Part shown: in pieces, positions 9,601-17,177 of the stretch | Position numbering within the stretch: position 1 is the first letter of the stretch | Layout of the letters: every line of letters starts with the position of its first letter | Source of the DNA: Clostridia bacterium | Lineage (GTDB): Bacteria > Bacillota_A > Clostridia > RUG12999 | Direction of reading: 5' to 3' | Assembly: GCA_017558425.1 (NCBI GenBank) | Contig: JAFYVD010000068.1 | Coordinates: 1 to 26,748 of the forward strand | Length of the DNA stretch: 26,748 bases | Program-made: the position numbers and the translations under genes | Notes under the pieces: generated by a model | Database searches by the model: none | The model's input: only the letters and a program-made list of their open reading frames with translations | Told to the model about the DNA's origin: nothing

Positions 9601-10200
9601 ATGGGCAACATTAATGTGGGTGCTATTGAAGATTATAAAAACACAAAAGAGCGTTACGACTTCCTCACAGCTCAGCGTGAGGATATCGTGAAAGCCAAAG
9701 AGCAGCTCCAGCAGCTCATTGAAGAGATGGTCAAGGTGATGACCGAAATGTTCAAACAGAATTTTGAAACATTAAACAGAGTCTTTTCCGAAACCTTCCG
9801 CGAGCTTTTCGGTGGCGGTAAAGCCTCTCTCACCCTTTCAACTCCCGATGATATTCTGGAAAGCGGTGTTGAAATAAACGTTCAGCCTCCGGGCAAGAAT
9901 CTGCAGAACATCACCCTCCTTTCGGGTGGCGAAAAAGCCTTCACGGCAATTGCGTTGATATTCTCAATTCTGAAAATTTCGCCAACTCATTTCTGTATAT
10001 TCGACGAAATTGAAGCGGCGCTTGATGATGTAAACGTGTTCCGTTTTGCAGAATTTTTGCGTAAGCTTTCTTCCAAAACACAGTTTATCGTAATTACTCA
10101 CCGTAAAGGTACAATGGAATCTGCAGACACGCTTTACGGCGTAACAATGCAGGAAAAAGGTATCACCCGCCTGCTCTCACTTGAACTTGACAAAATATAA
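6649..10200 (+). CDS. smc: SMC, chromosome condensation and segregation ATPase
   Basis: Structural maintenance of chromosomes protein (1183 aa, normal for bacterial SMC), which forms the condensin ring with ScpA and ScpB. Walker [10 protein letters not shown] is at residues 31-39 and the Q-loop region [11 protein letters not shown] at about 140-150. Long coiled coils flank a hinge at about 505-665, which has the glycine-rich AGGSIAGGS segment at its end. The C-terminal head has the signature LSGGEK (1091-1096) and Walker B FCIFDE (1115-1120). ATG 6649 is preferred to the upstream in-frame ATG 6610 because AGGTG precedes it and the protein then starts at the standard [14 protein letters not shown]. 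The usual upstream neighbour rnc is absent; a MATE gene sits there instead. Confidence 0.97.
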   Translation: MYFKSITLQGFKSFADKTVLDFNGGVTAIVGPNGSGKSNISDAIRWVMGEMSAKSLRGSKMEDVIFCGSEKRKPLGFAEVTITMDNSDKSLKLDFDEVSVTRRVYRSGESEYYINKAACRLKDIHELFMDTGLGRDGYSIIGQGKIDAILSAKSDERRHVFDEAAGISKFRHRKLEAERKLETTNDNLLRANDIIGELESQLEPLKEQAAKAREYLDLRETLKKGEINIWLTDMENNKGLLDGARKDHKIVADNITSVEQQIQATEEKIAQLKEETRQRDSAIDALRAEIFRKREDITKSESEAEIIKTNVEHSSNDILRISGEIDALKKQISTLSDSATEKESLKAELADKTALSKAKVAECRAAISEIMGKISSARDSVSGADASTESITQQLLALSTKVAANKQLIESESRRIAALESELVEAQAKYSEKKSVADQLSEKTERLNARCASLQKTLEESKINAEKALTELSDFREHISTLETQLINLENRKKILTDLENNFDGFGGSVKAVMKEYQSGSLKNKDIFGPVSSLLTVDTKYVHAIEAALGAANTHIVTASEEDAKAAIAFLKKSNGGRATFLPITAMNPKPFEDRNVSSTKGYIGLASDLVEFDKKFSAVIEHLLGKVVVAENIDLAVEMAKKHSYSFKIVTLQGDTVNAGGSIAGGSISKSGSLSRREEIESLEIKISELHKQLESDRAKLDDYISASEKSEQARESASQLLWDTRREMAEHSVAVKHSQQALAESEQSVSESAKLLAQLKEIVSNAKNIEKSSAQDSESLKQRLEKSALDRSGAQLEISQLQDKLSLLTEDLNGLTANAVAAEKDLEMCLASLETILSEIESAKALISEKNNSIEGFNKNNSLLLQKSADLLKHADQLRVQIEKDEKTLEELTGQKSDGNTRIDSAEAQLKSHNETAFKLQSDESRLMARVTKLESESENILTRLWESYELTYTTAQAYRDEAADYNKLQKEVASIKNKIRAMGNINVGAIEDYKNTKERYDFLTAQREDIVKAKEQLQQLIEEMVKVMTEMFKQNFETLNRVFSETFRELFGGGKASLTLSTPDDILESGVEINVQPPGKNLQNITLLSGGEKAFTAIALIFSILKISPTHFCIFDEIEAALDDVNVFRFAEFLRKLSSKTQFIVITHRKGTMESADTLYGVTMQEKGITRLLSLELDKI

Positions 10201-10225
10201 GCCCACAGGCAGAAAGGTATAGATA

Positions 10226-11128
10226 ATGGCATTTTTTGAAAAATTAAAACAAGGACTTGCAAAAACCAAAAACTCTTTTACAGAAAAAATTGACAGTGTT
10301 CTCAGCACATTCCACAAGGTTGACGAAGACCTGATGGAAGAGCTTGAAGAAGCTCTCATCACAGCAGATGTCGGTGCAATTACATCAATGGAAATAATTG
10401 ACCGTCTGCGTGACAAAGTTAAAGAAAAACGCATCAACGAGGTCGCTGCCGTTAAAGACGCACTCGCCGAAATCATTTCGGAAATGATGTGCAAAGAAGA
10501 GACGGAAGAATCTTCAGCCAAAGAACTCATTCTGGTAATCGGCGTAAACGGTGCCGGAAAAACCACTTCCGCAGCAAAGCTTGCACACAGCTATAAACGC
10601 GAAGGAAAATCTGTTCTCCTCGCCGCAGCCGACACATTCCGTGCTGCCGCAATCGACCAGCTTCAGGTATGGGCAGACAGATGCGGAGTTGACCTGATTA
10701 AACAGGCAGAAGGTTCCGACCCTGCCGCAGTTGTATACGACGCACTTTCCGCCGCAAAAAACCGTGGCACCGATGTGCTTATTGTGGATACAGCCGGCAG
10801 ACTTCATAACAAAAAGAACCTTATGGAAGAGCTTCGCAAAATCCTCAGAATTGCATCTGAAAAATTCCCCGAAGCAAAAAAAGAAGTCCTGCTTGTTCTT
10901 GATGCAGGTGCAGGTCAGAACGCACTTTCACAGGCAAAGCTTTTCGGCGAGCTTGACGAAATTACAGGTATAATCCTCACAAAGCTGGACGGAACCGCAA
11001 AAGGCGGCGTAATTATCGGCATCAGTGCCGAACAGCACATTCCCGTAAAATATATCGGACTGGGTGAAGATATAGATTCTCTCGAAAAATTCCGTCCGGA
11101 CGAATTTGCTCGGGCACTTTTTGAATAG
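10226..11128 (+). CDS. ftsY: FtsY, signal recognition particle receptor GTPase
   Basis: SRP receptor (300 aa), which docks SRP-ribosome complexes at the membrane for co-translational insertion. There is a short N-terminal region (MAFFEKLKQGL) without the long acidic A domain, the four-helix N domain (about 20-90), and the GTPase domain with G1 GVNGAGKTT (106-114), DTFRAAA (136-142), G3 DTAGR (188-192) and G4 TKLD (252-255). The segment usually reading DATTGQNA is DAGAGQNA here (226-233), a mild deviation. It is 25 nt downstream of smc, a pairing common in Bacillota, with GCAGAAAGG as ribosome binding site. Confidence 0.97.
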   Translation: MAFFEKLKQGLAKTKNSFTEKIDSVLSTFHKVDEDLMEELEEALITADVGAITSMEIIDRLRDKVKEKRINEVAAVKDALAEIISEMMCKEETEESSAKELILVIGVNGAGKTTSAAKLAHSYKREGKSVLLAAADTFRAAAIDQLQVWADRCGVDLIKQAEGSDPAAVVYDALSAAKNRGTDVLIVDTAGRLHNKKNLMEELRKILRIASEKFPEAKKEVLLVLDAGAGQNALSQAKLFGELDEITGIILTKLDGTAKGGVIIGISAEQHIPVKYIGLGEDIDSLEKFRPDEFARALFE

Positions 11129-11140
11129 GCGGTGAACTTT

Positions 11141-13906
11141 ATGACAAAAGAAAAAAATAAGGACCATATTGGTTCAGTAAAAATCAAACATAAATGGCTG
11201 TGGTTTATCCTTCTTGCACTTGCCGTTATTGCCGGCGCTGCATTTGCAGGCGTAACAATTTATGCCAACGCGCTCAACATTACCGAAATCGGCGAAAAAT
11301 ACCTTTCCATTTACATCAAGGATATCCGCCTCGCCGCAATTTGTTACGGACTTGCGTTTCTTATCAGCATGGTGGTTTTTTCCACCACCAGCATTATTTT
11401 AAAGCGCAACCTTATAAAATGGGAAGAAACTGCACTTTACCTTAAATCTAAAACAGGATTTTTTATATTGAATGCTGTTTTATCTTTCATCACAGCATAC
11501 TCTCTCCCTTATAACATTGCCCGTTCGGTCCTAGTTGCAATGAACCCAACCTGGTTCATCCACGCAGACCCGATATACGGCAAAAACATAGGCTATTATG
11601 TGTTCCAGCGTCCACTCTTCACAGAGCTCACCACCTGGGCATTATTGGTTATCGGCGTTGCATTTTTCTACGCTGTTACCGTGTATTTTATATACTATGC
11701 CCGCAACGGTGCCGGTGGAATTAAAGTTTTTGCAAAACAGCCTCAGATAATCAATCACCTGGCTTCCATCATACTTACCGCTTTTGTTGTTTTAATGTTT
11801 TTCAACAATTTCTCAGCGGAATATCTCCTGCTTAATAACACAACCACAGAATCACGTGGCGGCTTCACCGACATTATGGTGTGGTCAAACTTTTATAGAT
11901 TCTCCCCATTCCTTTTAGGAGTAATAATTATTACTGCAATATTTTTCATGGCGAAAAAACAGTCCCGCCACCTTCTTTATTCCCTGCTTGTTTATCCAGC
12001 GATAGCACTTTTGGTGGGAGTTTATGCCTTTGGCGTTCAGACATTTTATGTTACTCCCAACAAGGCAACCATTGAAAGACCTTACACAAAACACCGTATT
12101 GAAAGCACCAACTGTGCATACGGACTTGACGGCATAAACGAAGTTACATATCCCCTCAACGGAAAAATCAGCTCCGAATCGGTTACCGCAAACGCATCTC
12201 ACATCGACAGTCTTATTGTCACAGACAATCAGAACGCCCTTAACATGCTCAATCAGCAGCCCAATTCGAAGCAGTTCCATTATTTCAAAAATGCAGACCT
12301 CATTCCCGAAAAAGTAAATGGCACCTTGTCTGCAAAATATTCCGCAGCGCGCGAAATATTCATTCCTTCCGACAACAAAACCCTTAATGAATATAACAAC
12401 CGCAAAATGCGCTACACCCACGGTTTCGGTGTTGCAACCGTAACACCACAGAACACACCGATAATTCCGTCTGAGAAAACTTCTCAGCCAAGAATCTACT
12501 TTGGCGAAACGGAAAAGGATTTCAAAAAAGACTATATTATCACCGGCACATCAATCGGTGAATATGATTATGAAACAGAAACAGGCGAAACAACATTTAA
12601 TTATGACGGTCCTGCCGGCATAAAACTTACCCTGCTCAACCGTCTGATTTATGCTTTCAGATATCAGGACCCCACCATTCTTATGTCCGGAAATATAACA
12701 AACGAATCCAAAATACTTTTCAACCGAAATGTGGTAGAGCGTGCACGTATAGTGCTTCCCTTCCTCTCTTTTGATGACAATCCATATCTTGTGGAAGCAA
12801 ACGACGGCAGCCTCAAATGGATTCTGGACGGCTATACCACAACAAACAGTTTCCCCTACGCAGTAAAACTTTACGACCTTGATGAAGATTTCGGCACAAA
12901 CTACGTCAGAAACTCTGTTAAAATTACGGTTGATGCTTATACAGGCGATGTAAACGCCTATATTATTGACTGGGATGACCCCATTATCAGAACAATAAGC
13001 AACATTTACCCCGAAGTTTTCCTCACTTGCTCACTTCCCGAGGAAATTGCATCTCATATGAAATATCCCAAAAAGCTGTTTGAAATGCAGTCCAACATTT
13101 ACAAAACTTATCACGACACCAACCCCGCAACATTCTACACTCGTGATAATGCCTGGGAATTTGCAATGAGCAAATCGGGCGAAAGTTCTGCTGTAAAAAG
13201 CCTTACTCCCTACTATCAGATTGTAAATTCCGCTGACGGCACTCGCGAGCTTGCACTGATTTCTGCCTTCACACCCGCAGGCAATTCCGAGCATTTAACC
13301 GCGCTCTTCACAGCTTCTTCAAACATTAACAGCTATGGCGAGCTGACGCTGTACAGATTCCCGAGAAATACTCACGTTTTCGGCACAATGCAAACTGAAA
13401 ACCGTATCGAATCGGACAAAGCTGTGTCAGAGGAAATTGATAAACTCTCCGCGGAAGGTACTGTAGTCTTCGGACCACTTTCCGTTCTGCCTATGTTTGA
13501 TACCATTTGTTATATTAAACCGGTTTATGTAAATTCCGGTGCGCTTCAGCTCAAACGTGTTATCGTAGCATGTGGTGAAAGCATTACAATTGACGAAACC
13601 GCCTCTGCGGCTTTTCGCAAACTTGCCTCAATGAATCCCAAGTCTGACTATTCCTTCACTCCTCCCGAAGTCCCCGAGCAAGACCAGGAAATTTCCGAAT
13701 CGGAGTATAACTCTCTGATAATCGAAGCTTTGGACAAATACAGTGAAGCAAAGCAGTTTTCCACCGAAGGCGATTGGGTTAATTATGGCAGAGCAATGGA
13801 CGAATTTGAATTACTTCTCGACCAGATTCGTTACGACCTCAAATATCCCGAAACTCCCAAAACAGATGACGGAAGTTCAGAGACCGTTCAGCAAATCGAA
13901 GAATAA
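11141..13906 (+). CDS. UPF0182 family large membrane protein
   Basis: A 921-aa member of the UPF0182 (COG1615) family, function unknown. The N-terminal third holds about seven hydrophobic helices (first at about residues 19-42). A large extracytoplasmic domain follows with family-typical stretches: the NKATIERPYTKHRIESTNCA region near residue 305, RKMRYTHGFGV, PRIYFGE, GIKLTLLNRLIYAFRY, and the PYLVEANDGSLKWILDGYTT segment. The C-terminus is a predicted helical, acidic tail. The start is ATG 11141, six nt after AGGCGGTG; an in-frame GTG at 11132 overlaps that site and is unlikely. It follows ftsY by 12 nt and is the last gene before the terminator. The family is best known from actinobacteria and clostridia. 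Confidence 0.9.
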   Translation: MTKEKNKDHIGSVKIKHKWLWFILLALAVIAGAAFAGVTIYANALNITEIGEKYLSIYIKDIRLAAICYGLAFLISMVVFSTTSIILKRNLIKWEETALYLKSKTGFFILNAVLSFITAYSLPYNIARSVLVAMNPTWFIHADPIYGKNIGYYVFQRPLFTELTTWALLVIGVAFFYAVTVYFIYYARNGAGGIKVFAKQPQIINHLASIILTAFVVLMFFNNFSAEYLLLNNTTTESRGGFTDIMVWSNFYRFSPFLLGVIIITAIFFMAKKQSRHLLYSLLVYPAIALLVGVYAFGVQTFYVTPNKATIERPYTKHRIESTNCAYGLDGINEVTYPLNGKISSESVTANASHIDSLIVTDNQNALNMLNQQPNSKQFHYFKNADLIPEKVNGTLSAKYSAAREIFIPSDNKTLNEYNNRKMRYTHGFGVATVTPQNTPIIPSEKTSQPRIYFGETEKDFKKDYIITGTSIGEYDYETETGETTFNYDGPAGIKLTLLNRLIYAFRYQDPTILMSGNITNESKILFNRNVVERARIVLPFLSFDDNPYLVEANDGSLKWILDGYTTTNSFPYAVKLYDLDEDFGTNYVRNSVKITVDAYTGDVNAYIIDWDDPIIRTISNIYPEVFLTCSLPEEIASHMKYPKKLFEMQSNIYKTYHDTNPATFYTRDNAWEFAMSKSGESSAVKSLTPYYQIVNSADGTRELALISAFTPAGNSEHLTALFTASSNINSYGELTLYRFPRNTHVFGTMQTENRIESDKAVSEEIDKLSAEGTVVFGPLSVLPMFDTICYIKPVYVNSGALQLKRVIVACGESITIDETASAAFRKLASMNPKSDYSFTPPEVPEQDQEISESEYNSLIIEALDKYSEAKQFSTEGDWVNYGRAMDEFELLLDQIRYDLKYPETPKTDDGSSETVQQIEE

Positions 13907-13924
13907 TACCTTTTAGCTTAAATA

Positions 13925-13963
13925 AAAAGGCTGTAAAAAACATTTGGTTTTTTACAGCCTTTT
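13925..13963. terminator. Bidirectional intrinsic terminator between convergent genes
   Basis: A perfect 17-bp inverted repeat, 13925-13941 with 13947-13963, and a 5-nt loop (ATTTG). The arms start AAAAGGCTGT and end ACAGCCTTTT, so each strand gives a GC core followed by a T-run. It lies between the stops of the UPF0182 gene (plus) and the SGNH hydrolase (minus) and should end both transcripts. Confidence 0.92.
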
Positions 13964-13968
13964 CTTCT

Positions 13969-14901
13969 TTACTGGATTCTTATCAGCTCTTCAATAAGCT
14001 GGTGTTTTTTGGGGAAGTCCTCACGATACATATCAATTCGGCTTCTCACAAAATCGTTCGCATCCTCGCCGTTGTAAATCGCTTCAAGCTTCGCCTCAAT
14101 CTCATCTTGCGGAACATCTCTCACCATCCCCCACTCAATAAAAGCAAGAGCACGAAGTCTCATTGTAACATCGTATACAGGCTGAGTATGTTCAGACAGC
14201 GGTTTTTCCGCTTCTGCTTTCCATTCAGCCATTGTGGAATAAACAGGCACATCAAACCCCTGTGCTTTAAGGAAGAGCTTCGCCATAACTTCCTGACCTT
14301 CCATACTGGGGTGAACTCTGTCCGTATCAACTATTGTATTATACAGGTCTTCTTCCTGCAAAGTTTCCATCACATCAAAAAATTCGGTATTAAAATCCAC
14401 CACATGGCCGCCATAGTTTTCTGCAAGTTTTTTAACAATTCTGCTTGCCTTCTGCAAACCTACAATAGAACCTGCCTTGTAAGGATTTTCTGTAATCATA
14501 TTCAAATTTGTTGGAGTGGGTGTACAAAAAATCAAATTAACACCTTTTTCACTCAGCGTATCCGCAATTGTTGTAAGCGCCTTTTCGTATTCTTCCAGAG
14601 CCTTAGCTCTTTCCTTCAGAAGCTCTTCCGTCACATTTTCGCAGTTCCAAAGCTCGTGTTTAATGTCATTCATACCGAACATAATAACCACATCAGTCGG
14701 GTTATAAGGAATAAGGTCTGTCACCATACGTCTCACAGCAACAGGAGCAACCCCTCCGCTTCTGCCTGCATTGAAAATCTTCATTGTGCAGTCGGGGTTA
14801 ATTTCTCTGTAATAATCCAGGATTCTGCAAGTCCATTTTGTTCTGGCAGTGATGCTGTCGCCAAGGAATCCAACCACCGCATCTTTTTTAAATTTATACA
14901 T
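13969..14901 (-). CDS. SGNH/GDSL-family hydrolase
   Basis: Predicted esterase or lipase-like hydrolase (310 aa), cytosolic (no signal peptide). Block I is GDSI (14-17), with nucleophile Ser16. Block II has the oxyanion Gly around NAGRSGG (44-50). Block III is GMND (76-79), with Asn78. Block V is DRVHP (194-198), supplying catalytic Asp194 and His197. After the SGNH domain, about 70 extra residues (240-310) form a charged, probably helical tail that I do not recognise. GAGGTG precedes ATG. Substrate unknown: carbohydrate deacetylation is common in this group, and glycoside hydrolases lie nearby, but they are separated from it by three unrelated genes. Confidence 0.88.
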   Translation of the reverse strand: MYKFKKDAVVGFLGDSITARTKWTCRILDYYREINPDCTMKIFNAGRSGGVAPVAVRRMVTDLIPYNPTDVVIMFGMNDIKHELWNCENVTEELLKERAKALEEYEKALTTIADTLSEKGVNLIFCTPTPTNLNMITENPYKAGSIVGLQKASRIVKKLAENYGGHVVDFNTEFFDVMETLQEEDLYNTIVDTDRVHPSMEGQEVMAKLFLKAQGFDVPVYSTMAEWKAEAEKPLSEHTQPVYDVTMRLRALAFIEWGMVRDVPQDEIEAKLEAIYNGEDANDFVRSRIDMYREDFPKKHQLIEELIRIQ

Positions 14902-14932
14902 AATATTTCACCTCATAATTAAGTTTTCTTAC

Positions 14933-14961
14933 ATTATACAACAACACATTTTTATTTTCAA
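14933..14961 (-). promoter_or_regulatory. Sigma-A promoter of the SGNH hydrolase gene
   Basis: Read on the minus strand, -35 TTGAAA (14961-14956), a 17-nt spacer and -10 TATAAT (14938-14933) lie about 32 nt upstream of the start codon. Near consensus. Confidence 0.82.
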
Positions 14962-14979
14962 GCAAATTTTAAAAAATAA

Positions 14980-15008
14980 TTGATTGCCGGTTCATTTTAT
15001 GGTATACT
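14980..15008 (+). promoter_or_regulatory. Sigma-A promoter of the M16 peptidase gene
   Basis: -35 TTGATT (14980-14985), a 17-nt spacer and -10 TATACT (15003-15008), about 32 nt upstream of ATG 15040. A second possible -10, TATAAT, lies at 15009-15014. It sits back to back with the SGNH promoter, only 18 nt from its -35. Confidence 0.8.
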
Positions 15009-15039
15009 TATAATAATACTGATTTTGCGGAGAATAAAT

Positions 15040-16254
15040 ATGTTTAAAATAAAGGAACTACACGGCGGCGTACGCCTTATTTATCAAAATATGCCCTATG
15101 CAAAAAGTGTTGCATCGGGAATTTTTATTAAAAGCGGTTCGGCTTTTGAAAGCGGAGCTTTTTGCGGAATTTCGCATTTTATCGAGCATATGCTTTTCAA
15201 AGGCACCAAAACCCGCAGTGCACTTGACATTGCCACCCTTTCCGAGCTTACAGGCGGCAGACTTAACGCCTACACCGACAGAGAGTGTACCTGCATATAT
15301 ACTCGCACACTTCCTGAAGACCTGGATATTTCTTTCGAGCTTATGAGCGATATGGTGCTTAATTCTGTTTTTGATTCCGATTCCATTCAGACAGAAAAAA
15401 GCGTTGTACTTGAAGAAATTAAAATGTACGAGGACAACCCCGAAGAGCTTGTCCACGACATTCTTGCCGAAATTACATACCCATCCCACCCCATAGGTCA
15501 ACCTATCGTTGGAACAGCTCAGTCTGTGGAAGCATTCACACCCGAGCTTATAAATGAATATATGAAATCGCGATACATCGGTAATAACATCGTTATTTCC
15601 GTTTTCGGCAAATTTAACGAACAGGCATTAATCGAAAAAGCGGAAAAACTTTTCGAAAATGTTCGTCCCGGCATAAAAGAACTTCCTCTTTCGCCTGCAG
15701 AATTTGTATCTGCATCCGAAATAAGGCAAAAATCCGTGGAGCAATCACACATCGCCCTCGCTTTCCCCGGCTATCCCTCTTCAAGCGATAATAAATATTC
15801 TTTAAACCTTATCAGTAATATTTTCGGTGGCAGTTCAAACTCCCGCCTTTTCCAAAAAATCCGAGAAGAACTGGGTCTTGCCTACTCTGTTTATTCCTGC
15901 CCAAGCATATTCACAACCGCAGGATACACAGCACTGTATGCTGCTTGTGCTACCGAAAATCTTGAGCTTGTTAAAAATCTTTTGCTTGAAGAAGCACACC
16001 TGTTGTCTTCCAAAGGAATTTCAGAAGAAGAACTTGAATTTTCAAAAAAACAGTTTGCCTGCAGTTTTGTTTTGTCCTCGGAAAACTGTTCAAGTCTGAT
16101 GTCCTCGGCAGGCAGACAGCTTCTTTTGCTTGACAGAGTAAAAACCGACGAAGAAATCTTAACTAACATCAAATCGGTGGATATTTCCTCAGCAAACAAC
16201 GCTGCAAAGCTTTTCAACCCCGAATATGCATCCACAGCCATCATAACTCCGTAA
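15040..16254 (+). CDS. M16 family zinc metallopeptidase (MlpA/PqqL-like)
   Basis: Insulinase-family peptidase (404 aa), close in size and layout to the processing-protease-like proteins of Bacillota. The inverted zinc motif HFIEH (46-50) provides His46, Glu49 (catalytic) and His50; the third ligand is a Glu about 76 residues on, in VVLEEIKMYED (Glu125/126). The C-terminal M16 half has the usual GGSSNSRLFQKIREELGLAYSVYS motif, split here as GGSSNSRLF (about 270) and REELGLAYSVYS. There is no signal peptide. ATG 15040 follows GCGGAGAA; an in-frame upstream codon at 14980 lies in the promoter and is rejected. Physiological substrate unknown. Confidence 0.93.
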   Translation: MFKIKELHGGVRLIYQNMPYAKSVASGIFIKSGSAFESGAFCGISHFIEHMLFKGTKTRSALDIATLSELTGGRLNAYTDRECTCIYTRTLPEDLDISFELMSDMVLNSVFDSDSIQTEKSVVLEEIKMYEDNPEELVHDILAEITYPSHPIGQPIVGTAQSVEAFTPELINEYMKSRYIGNNIVISVFGKFNEQALIEKAEKLFENVRPGIKELPLSPAEFVSASEIRQKSVEQSHIALAFPGYPSSSDNKYSLNLISNIFGGSSNSRLFQKIREELGLAYSVYSCPSIFTTAGYTALYAACATENLELVKNLLLEEAHLLSSKGISEEELEFSKKQFACSFVLSSENCSSLMSSAGRQLLLLDRVKTDEEILTNIKSVDISSANNAAKLFNPEYASTAIITP

Positions 16255-16262
16255 TTTACGGA
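16248..16262. repeat. Perfect palindrome across the M16 stop codon
   Basis: TCCGTAA, one T, then TTACGGA form a 15-nt inverted repeat that contains the TAA stop (16252-16254). A wider AACTCC...GGAGTT pairing (about 16245-16275) followed by TTTT could make a weak attenuating hairpin between the peptidase gene and yqzL-recO. Confidence 0.45.
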
Positions 16263-16339
16263 AAATTATGGAGTTTTATCCAAAATATAAAACTTGTAAA
16301 AATTGCACCTCTGCACAACATAACTGCGGAGGCGATAAT

Positions 16340-16537
16340 ATGGAACCAAAAGATTTAATGTGGCAGATTTTCTCCACAACAGGAAATATAAACCACTATC
16401 TTTTATACAGCGAACTTTCAAACAAGAAAGGCGGCACACTTCATGGACCAGATAAATACAAAAGCAATAGTTCTGCGGACAGCAGCATTTGGCGATTACG
16501 ACAAGATGCTCACCCTTCTTGGCGAGACTACCGGTAA
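16340..16537 (+). CDS. yqzL: YqzL-like small protein
   Basis: A 65-aa product whose first 30 residues resemble the short YqzL proteins encoded just upstream of recO in Bacillota: a WQIFSTTGNINHYLLYSEL core at residues 8-26 (WkxFxxTGnxxxYLLykeL type). Function unknown. GCGGAGG stands 8-9 nt before ATG 16340. The known family is about 45-50 aa; here no stop occurs until 16537, so the frame runs 95 nt into recO and the last ~30 residues (GPDKY onwards) are encoded by recO DNA in another frame. That tail is polar and probably not conserved. The synteny with recO supports the call. Confidence 0.75.
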   Translation: MEPKDLMWQIFSTTGNINHYLLYSELSNKKGGTLHGPDKYKSNSSADSSIWRLRQDAHPSWRDYR

Positions 16538-17141
16538 AATTTCGGTAGCCGCCAAAGGCGGTAAAAGTCTAAAACACGGCGCAGGCTGTTCAAATTTTTG
16601 CTACAGCGACTTTATCATCTCAAAAAAAACCGACCGCTACACAATGTCGCAGGTTTCCCCGATAGAAACTTTCAGCGGTCTGTCCACCGACCTTGATGCA
16701 TTAAATGCCGCTGCAAAAATGTTGAAATTCACCGAATATGTCTGTCCCGAAGGCGAACCCCAACCTTTGCTTTTGCGCACGCTTTTAAACACGCTTTATG
16801 CCATGGCAAATTCCAAAGCACCTGTCAATAAATGCGAATCGGTGTTTTATTTCAAAGCACTTTCCCTTCTCGGATTCACCCCCGAACTGGACGGTTGCTC
16901 AGCCTGTGGCGAAGAATCTTCGCTCTGCAGTTTTTCTGTGGAATATGGCGGCGTTCTCTGCTCGGAATGTGCAGGCTCTGTCGAAGATAAAATCCCCGTC
17001 ACCGCCGAAGCGGTTGCGGTGATGAAATACATAATTGAATGCGACATCAAAAAGCTATTTTCTTTCACAGCATCCGATGCATCCCTTGCAGAGGTCAAAA
17101 AAATTGCCGATAAATTCACAAAACATTACCTTGACTTTTAA
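16443..17141 (+). CDS. recO: RecO, DNA repair protein
   Basis: RecO (232 aa) works with RecF/RecR to load RecA on SSB-coated gapped DNA and anneals strands. The N-terminal OB fold begins INTKAIVLRTAAFGDYDKML and carries the conserved GKISVAAKGGKS. The helical C-terminal part has a zinc site with Cys152, Cys155, Cys173 and Cys176 (CSAC...CSEC). ATG 16443 is supported by AAAGGCGG 8 nt upstream, located inside the yqzL frame. It ends at a terminator shared with the convergent GH39-like genes. Length normal. Confidence 0.94.
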   Translation: MDQINTKAIVLRTAAFGDYDKMLTLLGETTGKISVAAKGGKSLKHGAGCSNFCYSDFIISKKTDRYTMSQVSPIETFSGLSTDLDALNAAAKMLKFTEYVCPEGEPQPLLLRTLLNTLYAMANSKAPVNKCESVFYFKALSLLGFTPELDGCSACGEESSLCSFSVEYGGVLCSECAGSVEDKIPVTAEAVAVMKYIIECDIKKLFSFTASDASLAEVKKIADKFTKHYLDF

Positions 17142-17142
17142 A

Positions 17143-17170
17143 AAAGGACTGAGTTTTCACTCAGTCCTTT
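17143..17170. terminator. Bidirectional intrinsic terminator between recO and GH39-like copy 1
   Basis: A 12-bp perfect stem, AAAGGACTGAGT (17143-17154) with ACTCAGTCCTTT (17159-17170), and a TTTC loop. A-run and T-run at the ends permit termination on both strands. It lies between the convergent stops of recO and the first glycosidase. Confidence 0.88.
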
Positions 17171-17177
17171 CATCATA

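Noticed and set aside
14002..14922. 306-aa plus-strand open frame antisense to the SGNH hydrolase
   Set aside because: The sense frame has all SGNH blocks, promoter and ribosome binding site; the antisense product has no recognisable motif.
13969..17141. SGNH hydrolase as part of the xylan locus (acetyl-xylan esterase)
   Set aside because: Separated by M16, yqzL and recO, with its own promoter and without the 21-bp repeats; the link would be proximity only.
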